NCBI GenBank assembly: GCA_018064445.1 | Contig: JAGHVE010000069.1 | Span: forward strand, 1-32,429 | Reading direction: 5' to 3' | Length of the DNA: 32,429 bases | Origin: Candidatus Cacconaster equifaecalis | GTDB lineage: Bacteria > Bacteroidota > Bacteroidia > Bacteroidales > UBA932 | Part shown: positions 1-8,910 of the stretch, piece after piece | Layout of the letters: every line of letters starts with the position of its first letter | How positions within the stretch are numbered: position 1 is the first letter of the stretch | Position numbers and translations under genes: made by a program | Notes under the pieces: generated by a model | Told to the model about the DNA's origin: nothing | Seen by the model: only the letters and a program-made list of their open reading frames with translations | Databases searched by the model: none

Positions 1-428
1 TTCTTTGCACGGCTGCGACGGGTAGCGGGCTTCTTTGCAGCGGCGGCTGCGGGAGTGGCGGCTGCAGACTCGTTGAAGTCCACAAGCTCCATAATGGCCA
101 TGTCGGCGCCGTCACCTTCACGGAATCCGTTCTTCACGATGCGGGTGTATCCGCCCGGACGGTCAGCAATCTTGGGAGCAACTACTCTGAAGAGTTCGCT
201 GACAGCCTCTTTCTGCTTGAGATAGCTGAAAACGGTACGACGGTTGTGGGTTGTATCCTCTTTTGACTTGGTGATGAGAGGTTCTACGTATGAACGGAGA
301 GCCTTTGCCTTTGCAAGAGTGGTCTCAATCTGCTTGCTGAGGATAAGCGACGATGCCATATTTGACAGCATTGCCTTGCGATGACCGCTCTGGCGTCCCA
401 AGTGGTTTATTGATCTGTTATGCCTCAT
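1..428 (-). CDS. rplQ: 50S ribosomal protein L17 (3' end outside window)
   Basis: L17 is a large-subunit protein near the exit tunnel. The ATG at 428 opens [20 protein letters not shown], the conserved L17 start, followed by the typical [18 protein letters not shown] stretch. The start lies inside the end of rpoA (11-base overlap, different frame), which suggests translational coupling. This is the usual last gene of the alpha operon. The visible C-terminal part, after about residue 115, is a low-complexity Ala/Lys/Arg tail ([14 protein letters not shown]...), an extension seen in Bacteroidota L17 proteins. No stop codon is in the window, so the true end and any operon terminator are not visible. 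Confidence 0.97.
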   Translation of the reverse strand, partial: MRHNRSINHLGRQSGHRKAMLSNMASSLILSKQIETTLAKAKALRSYVEPLITKSKEDTTHNRRTVFSYLKQKEAVSELFRVVAPKIADRPGGYTRIVKNGFREGDGADMAIMELVDFNESAAATPAAAAAKKPATRRSRAK

Positions 429-1434
429 AATCTTTCTTGGATTTTTGTTCGATGTTATACTTGCTAATATCCATTCCGAAGCTCAATTTCAATCTTTCAA
501 CAAGATTGTCAATCTCGTTCAGGGACTTCTTGCCGAAATTGCGGAACTTCATCAGTTCGTTCCTCTGATGGGAAACCAGGTCCGCAAATGTCTCGATGTC
601 CGCAGCCTTCAGGCAATTGAGAGCACGGACCGAGAGCTCCATATCCGACAGCTTGGTAAGCAGCAGATGGCGCATACGGATTGTCTCCTCGTCAAGCTCC
701 TTGTTCTCCACGTCAACGGGAGCCTCAAGAGTGATCTTTTCGTCAGAGAAAAGCATAAAGTGATGAATCAGAATCTTGGCGGCCTCCTTGAGGGCGTCCT
801 TCGGATGGATTGAACCGTCGGTGGTGATTTCAATGTTCAGCTTCTCATAGTCCGTCTTCTGCTCGACGCGGAAAGGCTCGATGGAATACTTGACGTTCTT
901 GATGGGAGTGAAGATTGAATCGATTGCAATTGTTCCCACGGGAGCTCCCTCCACGATATTTTCGGTTGAAGGCACATAGCCGCGCCCTTTTCCGATCTTG
1001 AGTTCCATCACAATCTTCACGTCAGGCTCCATGGAGCAGATGTGAAGTTCGGGATTGAGGACCTTGAAAGAAGAACAATTCCTGGAAATGTCATCGGCGG
1101 TGAACTCGTTCTTGCCATAAACCGTAAGATTCACGACTTCACTGTCCACTTCGTCAATCATTTTCTTGAAACGTACCTGTTTCAGGTTGAGAACGATATC
1201 CACCACATTCTCGATGACACCGTGAATGGTATCGAACTCGTGGTCAACACCGTCAATCCTGATGGACGTGATGGCAAATCCCTCCAACGAAGAAAGCAAT
1301 ATTCTACGCAAAGCGTTACCTATTGTAATACCGTAGCCCGGTTCCAATGGGCGGAATTCAAATCGTCCGAAGGTCTTGGTTGAGCCGTCAAGCATCACCA
1401 CCTTGTCGGGTTTCTGAAATGCTAATATTGCCAT
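418..1434 (-). CDS. rpoA: DNA-directed RNA polymerase subunit alpha
   Basis: Alpha dimerises to nucleate RNA polymerase assembly. The 338-residue length is normal. The N-terminal assembly domain (about 1-235) shows [20 protein letters not shown] near residue 33, the dimerisation/beta-contact segment. A linker leads to the C-terminal domain (about 260-330) with [20 protein letters not shown] and a helix-hairpin-helix ending in GKKSLNEI, the part that contacts UP-element DNA and activators. It lies 11 bases downstream of rpsD and overlaps rplQ, the standard alpha operon order. No Shine-Dalgarno sequence precedes the ATG; the leader is A/T-rich, as usual in this phylum. Confidence 0.99.
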   Translation of the reverse strand: MAILAFQKPDKVVMLDGSTKTFGRFEFRPLEPGYGITIGNALRRILLSSLEGFAITSIRIDGVDHEFDTIHGVIENVVDIVLNLKQVRFKKMIDEVDSEVVNLTVYGKNEFTADDISRNCSSFKVLNPELHICSMEPDVKIVMELKIGKGRGYVPSTENIVEGAPVGTIAIDSIFTPIKNVKYSIEPFRVEQKTDYEKLNIEITTDGSIHPKDALKEAAKILIHHFMLFSDEKITLEAPVDVENKELDEETIRMRHLLLTKLSDMELSVRALNCLKAADIETFADLVSHQRNELMKFRNFGKKSLNEIDNLVERLKLSFGMDISKYNIEQKSKKDYEA

Positions 1435-1445
1435 ATTCTTAATTT

Positions 1446-2048
1446 TTACTTGGAGTACAACTCGACTATGAGCTGCTCGTTGATTGTTTCGGGAATTTCA
1501 GTTCTCTCGGGAACGCTTGAATACTTGCCTGCGCACTTGCTGGCATCCCATTCAAGCCAAGCATACTTGGAAGCACTCTGAAGGCTGTTCTGAACGACCT
1601 CAAGACTCTTTGACCTCTCACGGACTGCAACAATCTGACCGGGTTTCACGATGGTTGAAGGAATGTTGCATACCTCACCGTCGAGGGTGACGTGGCAATG
1701 TGAGACAAGCTGCCTAGCTGCAGGTCTTGTGGGAGCAATGCCAAGACGGTATACGATGTTGTCGAGACGTGACTCAAGAAGGAAGATAAGGTTTTCACCT
1801 GTACGTCCCTTCATACGGCTTGCCTTTTCGTATGTCTTGCGGAACTGGCGTTCGAGAACGCCGTACATATATTTCACTTTCTGCTTTTCAGCGAGCTGGA
1901 TTCCGTACTCGGAAGTCTTCTTGCGCTTCTTTGCCAGACCGTGCTGTCCCGGAGGATAGTTTTTCTTTTCGTAGTTCTTGTCTGCGCCGTAAATGGGTTC
2001 TCCGAACTTGCGGGCGATTTTAGTTTTTGGACCGGTATATCTTGCCAT
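1446..2048 (-). CDS. rpsD: 30S ribosomal protein S4
   Basis: S4 is a primary binder of the 16S rRNA 5' domain and in many bacteria represses the alpha operon. The 200 residues begin [21 protein letters not shown] and lack the N-terminal zinc cysteines, so it is the zinc-free type. The S4 RNA-binding domain (about 92-155) contains [20 protein letters not shown] and the HVTLDGE turn. It sits 20 bases after rpsK and 11 before rpoA. No S4-binding pseudoknot was identified by eye near rpsM, so autoregulation is not shown here. Confidence 0.98.
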   Translation of the reverse strand: MARYTGPKTKIARKFGEPIYGADKNYEKKNYPPGQHGLAKKRKKTSEYGIQLAEKQKVKYMYGVLERQFRKTYEKASRMKGRTGENLIFLLESRLDNIVYRLGIAPTRPAARQLVSHCHVTLDGEVCNIPSTIVKPGQIVAVRERSKSLEVVQNSLQSASKYAWLEWDASKCAGKYSSVPERTEIPETINEQLIVELYSK

Positions 2049-2068
2049 AATCTAAATCTTTTAAAATG

Positions 2069-2458
2069 TTATACTCTACGGCGTCCTTTGGGGCGGCAAC
2101 CATTGTGAGGAAGAGGAGTGACATCGATAATCTCCGTCACGTCGATACCCAGACCGGCGAGTGAGCGGATTGCTGATTCACGTCCTGAACCGGGACCTTT
2201 GACGTATGCCTTGATCTTGCGAAGTCCGAGATCATAAGCCACTTTTCCGCAATCTGCAGCGGCAACCTGAGCTGCATAGGGAGTGTTCTTCTTGGAACCC
2301 CTGAAGCCCATCTTACCTGCTGAAGACCAGCTGATAACCTGACCCACACTGTTGGTGATGGTCACAATCACGTTGTTGAAAGTGGACGAAATATGGGCTT
2401 GACCATAAGCGTCAACCTTAACAACTCTCTTTTTGCTTGTTGTAGTTTTCTTTGCCAT
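2069..2458 (-). CDS. rpsK: 30S ribosomal protein S11
   Basis: S11 is a platform protein of the small subunit that lies against S18 and S21 near the mRNA exit. The 129 residues carry the family core ([19 protein letters not shown], then [21 protein letters not shown]) and the conserved C-terminus [17 protein letters not shown]. Length and motifs are normal. It is 12 bases downstream of rpsM and 20 upstream of rpsD, in the canonical alpha-operon position. Confidence 0.98.
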   Translation of the reverse strand: MAKKTTTSKKRVVKVDAYGQAHISSTFNNVIVTITNSVGQVISWSSAGKMGFRGSKKNTPYAAQVAAADCGKVAYDLGLRKIKAYVKGPGSGRESAIRSLAGLGIDVTEIIDVTPLPHNGCRPKGRRRV

Positions 2459-2470
2459 AATCTGAATCCA

Positions 2471-2848
2471 CTATTTAGTTGCTTTCTTCTTGTTGGCCAC
2501 GGTCTTCTTGCGGCCTTTGCGGGTACGTGCGTTGTTCTTGGTGCTCTGACCGCGGACAGGCAGACCGAGACGGTGACGGATACCGCGGTAGCAACCGATA
2601 TCCATCAGTCGTTTGATGTTCATCTGTACTGAAGAACGAAGTTCGCCTTCAATCTTGAATTCGTTGGCAATCTTTGTACGGATTGCTGTAATCTGATCGT
2701 CATTCCAGTCCTTGACCTTGATGTTGAGGTCAATCCCGAGTTCGTTGAGAATCTTCCGGGAAGAACTGCGACCGATGCCGAAGATATAGGTCAAACCTAC
2801 CTCTCCGCGTTTGTTGTTTGGTAAATCAACTCCGGCTATACGTGCCAT
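2471..2848 (-). CDS. rpsM: 30S ribosomal protein S13
   Basis: S13 sits in the head of the small subunit, contacts the P-site tRNA and forms bridges to the large subunit. The 125 residues open [26 protein letters not shown], with the helix-two-turn-helix region [18 protein letters not shown] and a strongly basic C-terminal tail ending KKATK that would reach the decoding centre. It follows rpmJ by 37 bases and starts the alpha-operon group. Confidence 0.98.
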   Translation of the reverse strand: MARIAGVDLPNNKRGEVGLTYIFGIGRSSSRKILNELGIDLNIKVKDWNDDQITAIRTKIANEFKIEGELRSSVQMNIKRLMDIGCYRGIRHRLGLPVRGQSTKNNARTRKGRKKTVANKKKATK

Positions 2849-2885
2849 ACTGTATTGTTATTTTATTGTTGTACAAATTGAAAAA

Positions 2886-3002
2886 TTAACCCTGGCGCAT
2901 CTTGAACTTGGGGTTCTTCTTGCAAATTACATACAAGCGGCCTTTGCGCTTTACGATTTTACAATCCTCACTACGTTTTTTGATGGATGTCTTGACTTTC
3001 AT
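2886..3002 (-). CDS. rpmJ: 50S ribosomal protein L36
   Basis: This is a 38-residue protein beginning [20 protein letters not shown] and ending [10 protein letters not shown]36 is a small zinc-ribbon protein that stabilises domain V of 23S rRNA. The zinc form uses Cys11, Cys14, Cys27 and His32. Here Cys14 and Cys27 remain, but position 11 is Ser and position 32 is Lys, so only half of the site survives and normal zinc binding is unlikely. The position between infA (11 bases upstream) and rpsM is canonical. Confidence 0.96.
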   Translation of the reverse strand: MKVKTSIKKRSEDCKIVKRKGRLYVICKKNPKFKMRQG

Positions 3003-3013
3003 ATCTGTTGTTT

Positions 3014-3232
3014 TTATTTGTATCTGAAAGAAATTCTTCCTTTTGTCAAATCATAGGGGCTCATCTCCACCCTGACCTTGTCACCGGGCAGGATACGGAT
3101 GTAATGCATTCGCATCTTTCCGGATATGTGGGCGATTATCACGTGACCGTTGTCAAGCTCGACTCTGAACATCGCGTTCGACAGGGCCTCGATTATCGTT
3201 CCTTCTTTTTCTATTGCAGTCTGTTTGGGCAT
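3014..3232 (-). CDS. infA: translation initiation factor IF-1
   Basis: IF-1 occupies the A site during initiation and helps IF-2 and IF-3. The 72 residues form one S1/OB-fold domain: [20 protein letters not shown], then [20 protein letters not shown] and [18 protein letters not shown], ending SFRYK. These are hallmark IF-1 blocks and the length is exactly normal. It lies 19 bases downstream of map and 11 upstream of rpmJ, the usual map-infA-rpmJ arrangement. Confidence 0.98.
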   Translation of the reverse strand: MPKQTAIEKEGTIIEALSNAMFRVELDNGHVIIAHISGKMRMHYIRILPGDKVRVEMSPYDLTKGRISFRYK

Positions 3233-3251
3233 AAACTCTTATTAAATTTGA

Positions 3252-4022
3252 CTAACTGTTATTCTTTTCAATAAATTCAAAAGTTGACAAGACGTCGGGT
3301 TCCCCCTTCCTTATGGCAACCGTCAGTTCGAAATAGGCGGATTTCTTATGGTCCGCTGTTATCACTCCCCAACCGTTGTCATCAAGATAGACCTCCTTCT
3401 TCCCGGCATTGATCATAGGCTCTATGCAGATTACCATCCCTTCGCGAAGTTTCACCCCGTGGCCCTGACGGCCATAGTTGGGAACCTCGGGACTTTCGTG
3501 CATATTGCGTCCCAGACCGTGCCCGACCATCTCGCGGACTACGGAAAAGCCCCTGCTCTCGCAGTAACTCTGGACCGCATTCCCGATATCTCCGATTCTT
3601 CCGCCGGCCACTGCCTTGGCGATACCCTCATAGAGAGAGGCTTTCGTCGTATCAAGAAGCGCCCGGGTCTCCTCATCCACCTTCCCGACCGGGAAAGTGT
3701 AAGCGGAATCACCGTAAAAACCTCTGTACTTCGTGCCGCAGTCCACTGAAAGGATATCTCCTTCACGAAGACGGTAGTCGGAGGGGAAGCCGTGCACCAC
3801 CACCTCATTCACAGAGAGGCAGAGTGTGGCGGGAAAACCCTCGTAACCCAGAAAACCGGGTTCTGCTCCGAGCGAGCGGATGTATTTTTCGGCAACCGCA
3901 TCCAGTTCCCTGGTAGTGATTCCCGGCTCAACGAGCCTCCCGACGTGTGCCAACGTCCTGGAAACCATCAACGCATTCTCGCGCAGAATCTCAATCTCCT
4001 CCCGGGTCTTGAGTCTTATCAT
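3252..4022 (-). CDS. map: methionine aminopeptidase, type I
   Basis: This enzyme removes the initiator Met from nascent proteins. The 256 residues match type I enzymes without an N-terminal extension. The five metal ligands are visible: Asp94 (LSVDCGT), Asp105 (FYGDSA), His168 (VGHGLGRNMHE), Glu201 (CIEPMI) and Glu232 (YFELTVAI); His77 (VVVHGFP) is the conserved substrate-side histidine. The gene lies 13 bases after secY and 19 before infA. Secretion, N-terminal processing and initiation genes are therefore co-transcribed, as in many bacteria. Confidence 0.98.
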   Translation of the reverse strand: MIRLKTREEIEILRENALMVSRTLAHVGRLVEPGITTRELDAVAEKYIRSLGAEPGFLGYEGFPATLCLSVNEVVVHGFPSDYRLREGDILSVDCGTKYRGFYGDSAYTFPVGKVDEETRALLDTTKASLYEGIAKAVAGGRIGDIGNAVQSYCESRGFSVVREMVGHGLGRNMHESPEVPNYGRQGHGVKLREGMVICIEPMINAGKKEVYLDDNGWGVITADHKKSAYFELTVAIRKGEPDVLSTFEFIEKNNS

Positions 4023-4035
4023 CTCAAAGAACTTA

Positions 4036-5361
4036 TTACATACCTGAACGGCCCTTGAGACGTCCCGTCTTCATCAGACCGTCGTAGTGACGCATCAGCA
4101 AATGGCTTTCTATCTGCTGCATCGTATCCAGAACCACACCTACAAGGATAAGCAGTGAAGTGCCTCCATAGAAGGGAGCGAACTGGTTGTTGACGCCAAG
4201 CATACGCGCGAACGCCGGCAGAATGGCTACGAAAGCGAGCATTATTGAACCGGGAAGCGTTATGCGAGACATTACAGCATCAATATATTCAGCGGTCTTT
4301 CGGCCGGGTTTGCACCCGGGGATGAATCCGCCGTTTTTCTTCATATCCTCCGCCATATTGGTGGGGTTCACGGTAATAGCGGTGTAGAAATACGTGAACA
4401 GAATCACCATAAGGGCGTAGATGAAGTTATACCAGAAGCCATTGGTATTGTTCAATACAGCAGCCAAGCCTTTGGTAGCGTTGAAATTGGAGAACATTAT
4501 GGGGATTATCATCAGCGCCTGGGCGAAGATGATGGGCATAACTCCGGCAGCGTTTATCTTCAGAGGGATATACTGACGGACCCCGCCATACTGCTTGTTT
4601 CCTACAATGCGTTTGGCATACTGTACGGGAATCTTTCTCACGGCCTGAACCAGGGCGATGGTGCCGACGAACACGAAGAAAAGAACAAGGAGTTCCACGA
4701 TGAGCATCAGGACGCCACCGGTGGTCTGATTGAACTTTTCACTGCACTCGAGCCACAGGGCCTGGGGGAGACGTGCGATGATTCCCACCATAATGATCAG
4801 GGAGATACCGTTGCCGATTCCTCGGTCAGTGATTCTCTCACCCAACCACATTACGAACATAGTACCACCAATAAGGATCAATGTCGCGAAGGCTCCGTAC
4901 CAGCCGCCGCCCATTGTACTGATGAATGCCTCGGGAGGCAGTGTAGAGTGCAATGAAGCGATATATGCGGGACCTTGGATGGCAAGAATCAATATTGTCA
5001 GGTAACGCGTGTACTGATTCATTTTCCTGCGGCCGCTCTCGCCTTCGCGCTGGAGGCGCTGGAATGAAGGGACGAAAACGCCGAGAAGCTGTATAACAAT
5101 GGAGGCGGAGATGTACGGCATCACACCCAATGCAAAGATTGAGGCGTGTCCGAACGCACCGCCGGAGAACATATTCAACAGACCTACGAGACCTTCGGAT
5201 GCTGTGTTCTGAAGGTTGGCAAGCTGGGAGGCATCTATTCCGGGGAGCACGATGTAACTTCCGAGACGGTATATTACAATCAGCCCGAACGTATAGACGA
5301 GCCTCTTGCGAAGGTCCTCAATCTTGAATATGTTGGCTATTGTCTGAAAAAAATGTTTCAT
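4036..5361 (-). CDS. secY: protein translocase subunit SecY
   Basis: SecY is the channel of the SecYEG translocon in the inner membrane. The 441 residues show about ten hydrophobic segments starting near residue 22, and the early signature RLGSYIVLPGID followed by a plug-region motif (GLLNMFSGGAFGHASIFALG). Conserved cytoplasmic loops include QRLQREGESGRRKMNQYTRY, and the C-terminus ends MKTGRLKGRSGM. It starts 12 bases after rplO. Length and order are normal for the spc operon. The start has no Shine-Dalgarno sequence. Confidence 0.98.
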   Translation of the reverse strand: MKHFFQTIANIFKIEDLRKRLVYTFGLIVIYRLGSYIVLPGIDASQLANLQNTASEGLVGLLNMFSGGAFGHASIFALGVMPYISASIVIQLLGVFVPSFQRLQREGESGRRKMNQYTRYLTILILAIQGPAYIASLHSTLPPEAFISTMGGGWYGAFATLILIGGTMFVMWLGERITDRGIGNGISLIIMVGIIARLPQALWLECSEKFNQTTGGVLMLIVELLVLFFVFVGTIALVQAVRKIPVQYAKRIVGNKQYGGVRQYIPLKINAAGVMPIIFAQALMIIPIMFSNFNATKGLAAVLNNTNGFWYNFIYALMVILFTYFYTAITVNPTNMAEDMKKNGGFIPGCKPGRKTAEYIDAVMSRITLPGSIMLAFVAILPAFARMLGVNNQFAPFYGGTSLLILVGVVLDTMQQIESHLLMRHYDGLMKTGRLKGRSGM

Positions 5362-5373
5362 AACGGAACAGGC

Positions 5374-5820
5374 TTATAGTTTGGTTACTTTACCACCGGC
5401 CTCTTCAATCTTCTTGATTGCGGATGCTGAGAATGCATCTGCCGTGACGTCAAGCTTGGCGGTTACAGTACCGTTGCCGAGAATTTTCACCAAGTCGTTC
5501 TTTCCGGCGAAACCGGCACCGCGAAGAACGTCAACGTTGATTTCAGTCACGTTGAACTTGTCCGCTATTGTCTGAAGGGCTGAAAGGTTGACGGCCTTGT
5601 ATTCAACTCTTGTGGGGTTCTTGAATCCAAACTTGGGAAGACGACGCTGGATAGGCATCTGCCCACCTTCAAAACCAATCTTCTTGGAATATCCTGAACG
5701 GGACTTTGCACCGTTGCTTCCGCGGCACGCTGTCTTTCCGTGTCCTGAACCGGGACCGCGACCGACTCTCTTCTCACTTCTGACAGAGCCCTGTGCGGGT
5801 GTTAGATTATTCAATTTCAT
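5374..5820 (-). CDS. rplO: 50S ribosomal protein L15
   Basis: L15 is a late assembly protein of the 50S subunit. The 148 residues begin MKLNNLTPAQGSVRSEKRVG with the glycine-rich rRNA-binding segment RGPGSGHGKTACRGSNGAKS and the family segment PIQRRLPKFGFKNP. It lies 20 bases after rpmD. Unusually for this phylum, a strong Shine-Dalgarno sequence (AAAGGAGG) lies 9 bases before the ATG, so this cistron probably initiates by rRNA pairing. Confidence 0.98.
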   Translation of the reverse strand: MKLNNLTPAQGSVRSEKRVGRGPGSGHGKTACRGSNGAKSRSGYSKKIGFEGGQMPIQRRLPKFGFKNPTRVEYKAVNLSALQTIADKFNVTEINVDVLRGAGFAGKNDLVKILGNGTVTAKLDVTADAFSASAIKKIEEAGGKVTKL

Positions 5821-5829
5821 CTGTAGTTT

Positions 5830-5837
5830 CCTCCTTT
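5830..5837 (-). promoter_or_regulatory. strong Shine-Dalgarno site of rplO
   Basis: Read on the minus strand the bases are AAAGGAGG, 9 bases before the rplO ATG and just after the rpmD stop. Most starts in this window have only A/T-rich leaders, so this site stands out. Confidence 0.7.
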
Positions 5838-5840
5838 GCT

Positions 5841-6023
5841 TTATTTAACCTCTTCTACTGTTACAAGGTGAAGAACCTTCTGGATCATACCTTTGGTCAC
5901 GGGGGTCAATTCAACCTCTACTGTCTGGTGCATACGGTGGATTCCCAAAGAAACAAGGTTGGCAATCTGACGGTCGGTAGCACCGCTTACGCTTTTGATT
6001 TGAGTTACTTTAACTTTTGCCAT
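5841..6023 (-). CDS. rpmD: 50S ribosomal protein L30
   Basis: The 60 residues beginning MAKVKVTQIKSVSGATDRQI and ending LVTVEEVK match bacterial L30. The core IANLVSLGIHRMHQTVEVEL is the L30 ferredoxin-like segment. It lies between rpsE (12 bases upstream) and rplO, the usual place. The ATG has an AGGAGG sequence 8 bases upstream, overlapping the rpsE stop region. Confidence 0.97.
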   Translation of the reverse strand: MAKVKVTQIKSVSGATDRQIANLVSLGIHRMHQTVEVELTPVTKGMIQKVLHLVTVEEVK

Positions 6024-6031
6024 AATTTCAG

Positions 6032-6037
6032 CCTCCT
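6032..6037 (-). promoter_or_regulatory. Shine-Dalgarno site of rpmD
   Basis: AGGAGG on the minus strand, 8 bases before the rpmD ATG and touching the rpsE TAG stop codon. Stop and re-initiation signals are thus adjacent, consistent with coupling. Confidence 0.65.
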
Positions 6038-6554
6038 AACCGTTGAAAACTTTACTCATTGGTATACCGCGAAGGCCTGCAACAGTATATGCGTCACGCA
6101 TCTGTGACAGAGCGTTTACAGTTGCCTTCACAAGATTGTGAGGGTTTGAACTTCCCTTTGACTTCGCCAGGACGTCGCTCACGCCGACTGACTCGAATAC
6201 GGCACGCATTGCACCACCGGCCTTTACACCGGTACCGGGAGCCGCGGGTTTCATAAATACCCTTGCGCCGCCGAATTTGGCTTCCTGCTCGTGGGGAATG
6301 GTTTTCTTGCTCAGAGGAATTCTGACAAGATTCTTTTTTGCATCTTCAATACCCTTGGATATTGCAGTTGTCACTTCGTTCGCCTTTCCAAGGCCATAGC
6401 CGACAACGCCGTTTTCGTCACCGACAACGACGATGGCTGCAAAACTGAAATGACGGCCACCTTTGGTGACTTTAGTCACTCTCTGTACAGCAACCAGCTT
6501 GTCTTTAAGTTCAAGATCAGTGGTTTTAACTTTCTTTACATTGATATCTGCCAT
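6036..6554 (-). CDS. rpsE: 30S ribosomal protein S5
   Basis: S5 sits at the mRNA entrance and affects decoding accuracy. The 172 residues contain the N-terminal double-stranded-RNA-binding domain (about 17-80, with [20 protein letters not shown] and [14 protein letters not shown]) and the C-terminal S5 fold ([35 protein letters not shown]). It is preceded by rplR (5 bases) and followed by rpmD (12 bases). Length and order are normal. Confidence 0.98.
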   Translation of the reverse strand: MADINVKKVKTTDLELKDKLVAVQRVTKVTKGGRHFSFAAIVVVGDENGVVGYGLGKANEVTTAISKGIEDAKKNLVRIPLSKKTIPHEQEAKFGGARVFMKPAAPGTGVKAGGAMRAVFESVGVSDVLAKSKGSSNPHNLVKATVNALSQMRDAYTVAGLRGIPMSKVFNG

Positions 6555-6559
6555 AGCTC

Positions 6560-6922
6560 TTAGAATTTAAGGCCACCCTCACGGGCAGCGTCGGCCAAAC
6601 TTTTAACTCTTCCGTGATAGAGGTAACCGCCACGGTCAAAAGCGACTGTGGAGATACCCTTGGCAGCTGCACGCTCTGCAATCGCCTTTCCGACTACGGC
6701 AGCGGCCTCAACGCCGTTCTTGCCTTTGCACTGTTCCACCAGGGCCTTGTCGTTTGATGCGGCGCTTGCAAGGGTGATGCCCTTGGTGTCGTCAACCACC
6801 TGAACGTAAATCTGCTTGTTGCTTCTGAACACCACCATTCTCGGTCTTTCCGGAGTTCCGTTGACAATCTTGCGGATGCGGTAGTGTATTCTCTGTCTTC
6901 TTTCTATTTTAGTCAATGCCAT
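6560..6922 (-). CDS. rplR: 50S ribosomal protein L18
   Basis: L18 binds 5S rRNA with L5. The 120 residues start [20 protein letters not shown], followed by [20 protein letters not shown] and the C-terminal [20 protein letters not shown] and REGGLKF, all family blocks. An AGGAG sequence lies 8 bases before the ATG (6931-6935). It is 14 bases downstream of rplF. Confidence 0.98.
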   Translation of the reverse strand: MALTKIERRQRIHYRIRKIVNGTPERPRMVVFRSNKQIYVQVVDDTKGITLASAASNDKALVEQCKGKNGVEAAAVVGKAIAERAAAKGISTVAFDRGGYLYHGRVKSLADAAREGGLKF

Positions 6923-6936
6923 AACTTTATCTCCTA

Positions 6937-7500
6937 TTATTTAGCAGCTGCACTCTTACCGGCCTTGCGACGGAGCTGTTCACCGACAAACTTGATACCC
7001 TTGCCCTTGTAAGGTTCAGGCTTGCGCATTGAGCGGATTTTTGCAGCTACCATACCGAGAAGTTGCTTGTCGCAGCTTTTCATAATCAATACGGGATTCT
7101 GGCCTTTCTTCACGGGAGCGGCTTCAGCCTTGATTTCATCGGGAAGCTGGAACTGGATGTCGTGGGAATAGCCAAGGTAAAGTGTAACGATCTGTCCGTT
7201 TACTTCAACACGGTAGCCGACACCGACGAACTCCTGCTGGATTGTAAACATTTCAGATACGCCTGTCACCATATTCTGGATGAGGGCGCGGTAAAGACCG
7301 TGGTTTGAACGCTGCTGAGGTTCGTCTGAGTCACGTGTTACTGTAAGAATATTCCCGTCTACGGTCACTTTGATCTGAGGGTCGACGACCTTCTGTGACA
7401 ATGTGCCGTGAGGGCCTTTAACCGTTACCACGTTGTCGCCGTCAATTGTAACGGTGACGCCTGCGGGAAGGTGTACAGGTAATTTTCCGATTCTTGACAT
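6937..7500 (-). CDS. rplF: 50S ribosomal protein L6
   Basis: L6 lies near the factor-binding site of the 50S subunit. The 187 residues hold two repeated alpha/beta domains: [20 protein letters not shown] with [10 protein letters not shown], then the second domain with [20 protein letters not shown] and the C-terminal [20 protein letters not shown]. Ends in a short basic tail. It follows rpsH by 26 bases and precedes rplR by 14. Confidence 0.98.
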   Translation of the reverse strand: MSRIGKLPVHLPAGVTVTIDGDNVVTVKGPHGTLSQKVVDPQIKVTVDGNILTVTRDSDEPQQRSNHGLYRALIQNMVTGVSEMFTIQQEFVGVGYRVEVNGQIVTLYLGYSHDIQFQLPDEIKAEAAPVKKGQNPVLIMKSCDKQLLGMVAAKIRSMRKPEPYKGKGIKFVGEQLRRKAGKSAAAK

Positions 7501-7526
7501 TATTCTGAATTTTTAAATTGTTAACA

Positions 7527-7922
7527 TTAGTAAACGTAGCAGAGTACTTCACCGCCAACGTTGAGGTCTTTCGCTTCCTTGTCGGTGATAATGCCTTTTG
7601 AGGTAGAAAGAATCGCTATTCCGAGTCCGTTCAGTACACGCGGCATATTCTCAACGTCGGTGTAGCGTCTCAGACCGGGAGAGCTGATACGTTCAAGTTT
7701 CTTGATAGCGGCTTTCTTGGTCTCGGGATGATACTTGAGAGCCATCTTGATTGTGTTGCAGGGAGTTCCCTCAACAACCTTGTAAGCCAGGATGTAACCC
7801 TTCTCGTGGAGAATGCGGGTAATCTCGACTTTCATCTTCGAAGCAGGGACCTCGACAGTCTTGTGACCGGCAAGGTATGCATTGCGAACTCTTGTCAAAT
7901 AATCTGCAATTGGATCAGTCAT
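7527..7922 (-). CDS. rpsH: 30S ribosomal protein S8
   Basis: S8 binds the central domain of 16S rRNA and in E. coli represses the spc operon by binding its mRNA. The 131 residues start MTDPIADYLTRVRNAYLAGH and contain SSPGLRRYTDVENMPRVLNG and GIAILSTSKGIITDKEAKDL, all S8 blocks. The 98-base gap before it (7923-8020) is the longest inside this spc operon and holds a stable two-tier hairpin (separate entry). An A-rich stretch directly before the ATG replaces a Shine-Dalgarno sequence. Confidence 0.98.
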   Translation of the reverse strand: MTDPIADYLTRVRNAYLAGHKTVEVPASKMKVEITRILHEKGYILAYKVVEGTPCNTIKMALKYHPETKKAAIKKLERISSPGLRRYTDVENMPRVLNGLGIAILSTSKGIITDKEAKDLNVGGEVLCYVY

Positions 7923-7940
7923 TTTTTTTGATTTTTTTGA

Positions 7941-7981
7941 ATCCCGGCGTCACTCGGAGGAACCCTGCCGCAACGCCCGAT
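7941..7981 (-). other. two-tier RNA hairpin in the rpsN-rpsH gap
   Basis: On the minus-strand transcript, GGCGU (7977-7973) pairs with ACGCC (7950-7946). Inside, CGG-C-AGG (7970-7964, with a bulged C) pairs with CCUCCG (7960-7955) around a GUU loop, and an outer AUC/GAU pairing closes the base. It ends about 18 bases before the rpsH start. It has no following U-run suited to termination. A role in mRNA processing or feedback by S8 is conceivable but is only inference. Confidence 0.5.
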
Positions 7982-8020
7982 ATCCAATGGTTAATATTAT
8001 AGTGTTATCTTTTGGTCCTG

Positions 8021-8290
8021 TTACCAGCTTGCCTTCTTTACACCGGGGATGAGACCCTTTGAGGCCATCTCACGGAACTGAATACGGCTGATGCCGAAAG
8101 CGCGCATATAGCCCTTGGGACGACCGGTGATTGAACAGCGGTTGTGCAGACGGCAGGGAGCTGAATTCTTGGGGAGCTTGTCCAAAGCGGCCCAGTCACC
8201 GGCTTCCTTGAGAGCTTTGCGTTTTTCTGCATATTTGGCACATAACTTGGCGCGTTTAACTTCGCGGGCCTTCATTGATTCTTTTGCCAT
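8021..8290 (-). CDS. rpsN: 30S ribosomal protein S14 (zinc-independent form)
   Basis: S14 is a head protein of the small subunit. The 89 residues begin [20 protein letters not shown] and end [21 protein letters not shown]. This long form lacks the CxxC...CxxC zinc ribbon of the 61-residue type. The motif [19 protein letters not shown] is typical. It is 5 bases from the rplE stop and is followed by the structured 98-base gap before rpsH. Confidence 0.98.
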   Translation of the reverse strand: MAKESMKAREVKRAKLCAKYAEKRKALKEAGDWAALDKLPKNSAPCRLHNRCSITGRPKGYMRAFGISRIQFREMASKGLIPGVKKASW

Positions 8291-8295
8291 ACCTC

Positions 8296-8910
8296 TTAGT
8301 TGTTATGTTTGATATTCTTGAAAGGCAGCCCGAATTCACGGAGAAGGGCGTGAGCCTCTTCATCCTTCGTGGCGGTTGTAACGAAAGTAATCTCCATTCC
8401 CATCACCTTGGTGATCTTGTCGATGTCGATTTCGGGGAAGATTATCTGTTCCTTGATACCGAGAGTATAGTTTCCTCTTCCGTCAAAGTTCTCCGCGATA
8501 CCCTTGAAATCCCTGATTCGGGGAAGGGACACTGCGATGAGCCTCTCGAGGAACTCATACATTTTGGCTCCACGAAGAGTCACCTTCGCTCCGATGGGCA
8601 TTCCCTTACGGAGTTTGAAGTTTGATATATCCTTGCGGGACACTGTCTGGACAGCCTTCTGTCCGGTGATGGTTGTGAGTTCCTGCTGTGCCACCTCGAC
8701 AAGTTTCTTGTCCTGGGTTGCACTTCCCACGCCTTCATTGATGGTAATCTTGGTGAGCTTGGGAACCTGCATTACCGTAGTATACTTGAACTCCTTCATC
8801 AATTTGCCGACGATCTCCTCCTTGTACTTCTTCTGAAGTGAAGGAACGTATCCGGTCTGTGCTATTGTCGGACCCTGCTGAACTGCAGGCGCTTTTTCTT
8901 TCTTTGCCAT
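8296..8910 (-). CDS. rplE: 50S ribosomal protein L5
   Basis: L5 binds 5S rRNA and contacts the P-site tRNA through its loop. The 204 residues exceed the usual 180-185 because of an extra N-terminal segment of about 20 residues ([20 protein letters not shown]) before the normal start [13 protein letters not shown]. Core motifs are present: [34 protein letters not shown] and [19 protein letters not shown]. The ATG overlaps the rplX stop by one base and has GAGGAGAT 6 bases upstream, so the long start is supported. The extension is a mild peculiarity. Confidence 0.97.
   Translation of the reverse strand: MAKKEKAPAVQQGPTIAQTGYVPSLQKKYKEEIVGKLMKEFKYTTVMQVPKLTKITINEGVGSATQDKKLVEVAQQELTTITGQKAVQTVSRKDISNFKLRKGMPIGAKVTLRGAKMYEFLERLIAVSLPRIRDFKGIAENFDGRGNYTLGIKEQIIFPEIDIDKITKVMGMEITFVTTATKDEEAHALLREFGLPFKNIKHNN

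Noticed and set aside
7941-7981. tRNA-like or riboswitch element between rpsN and rpsH
   Set aside because: No anticodon, T-arm consensus or known riboswitch core can be fitted; only a simple nested hairpin is supported.
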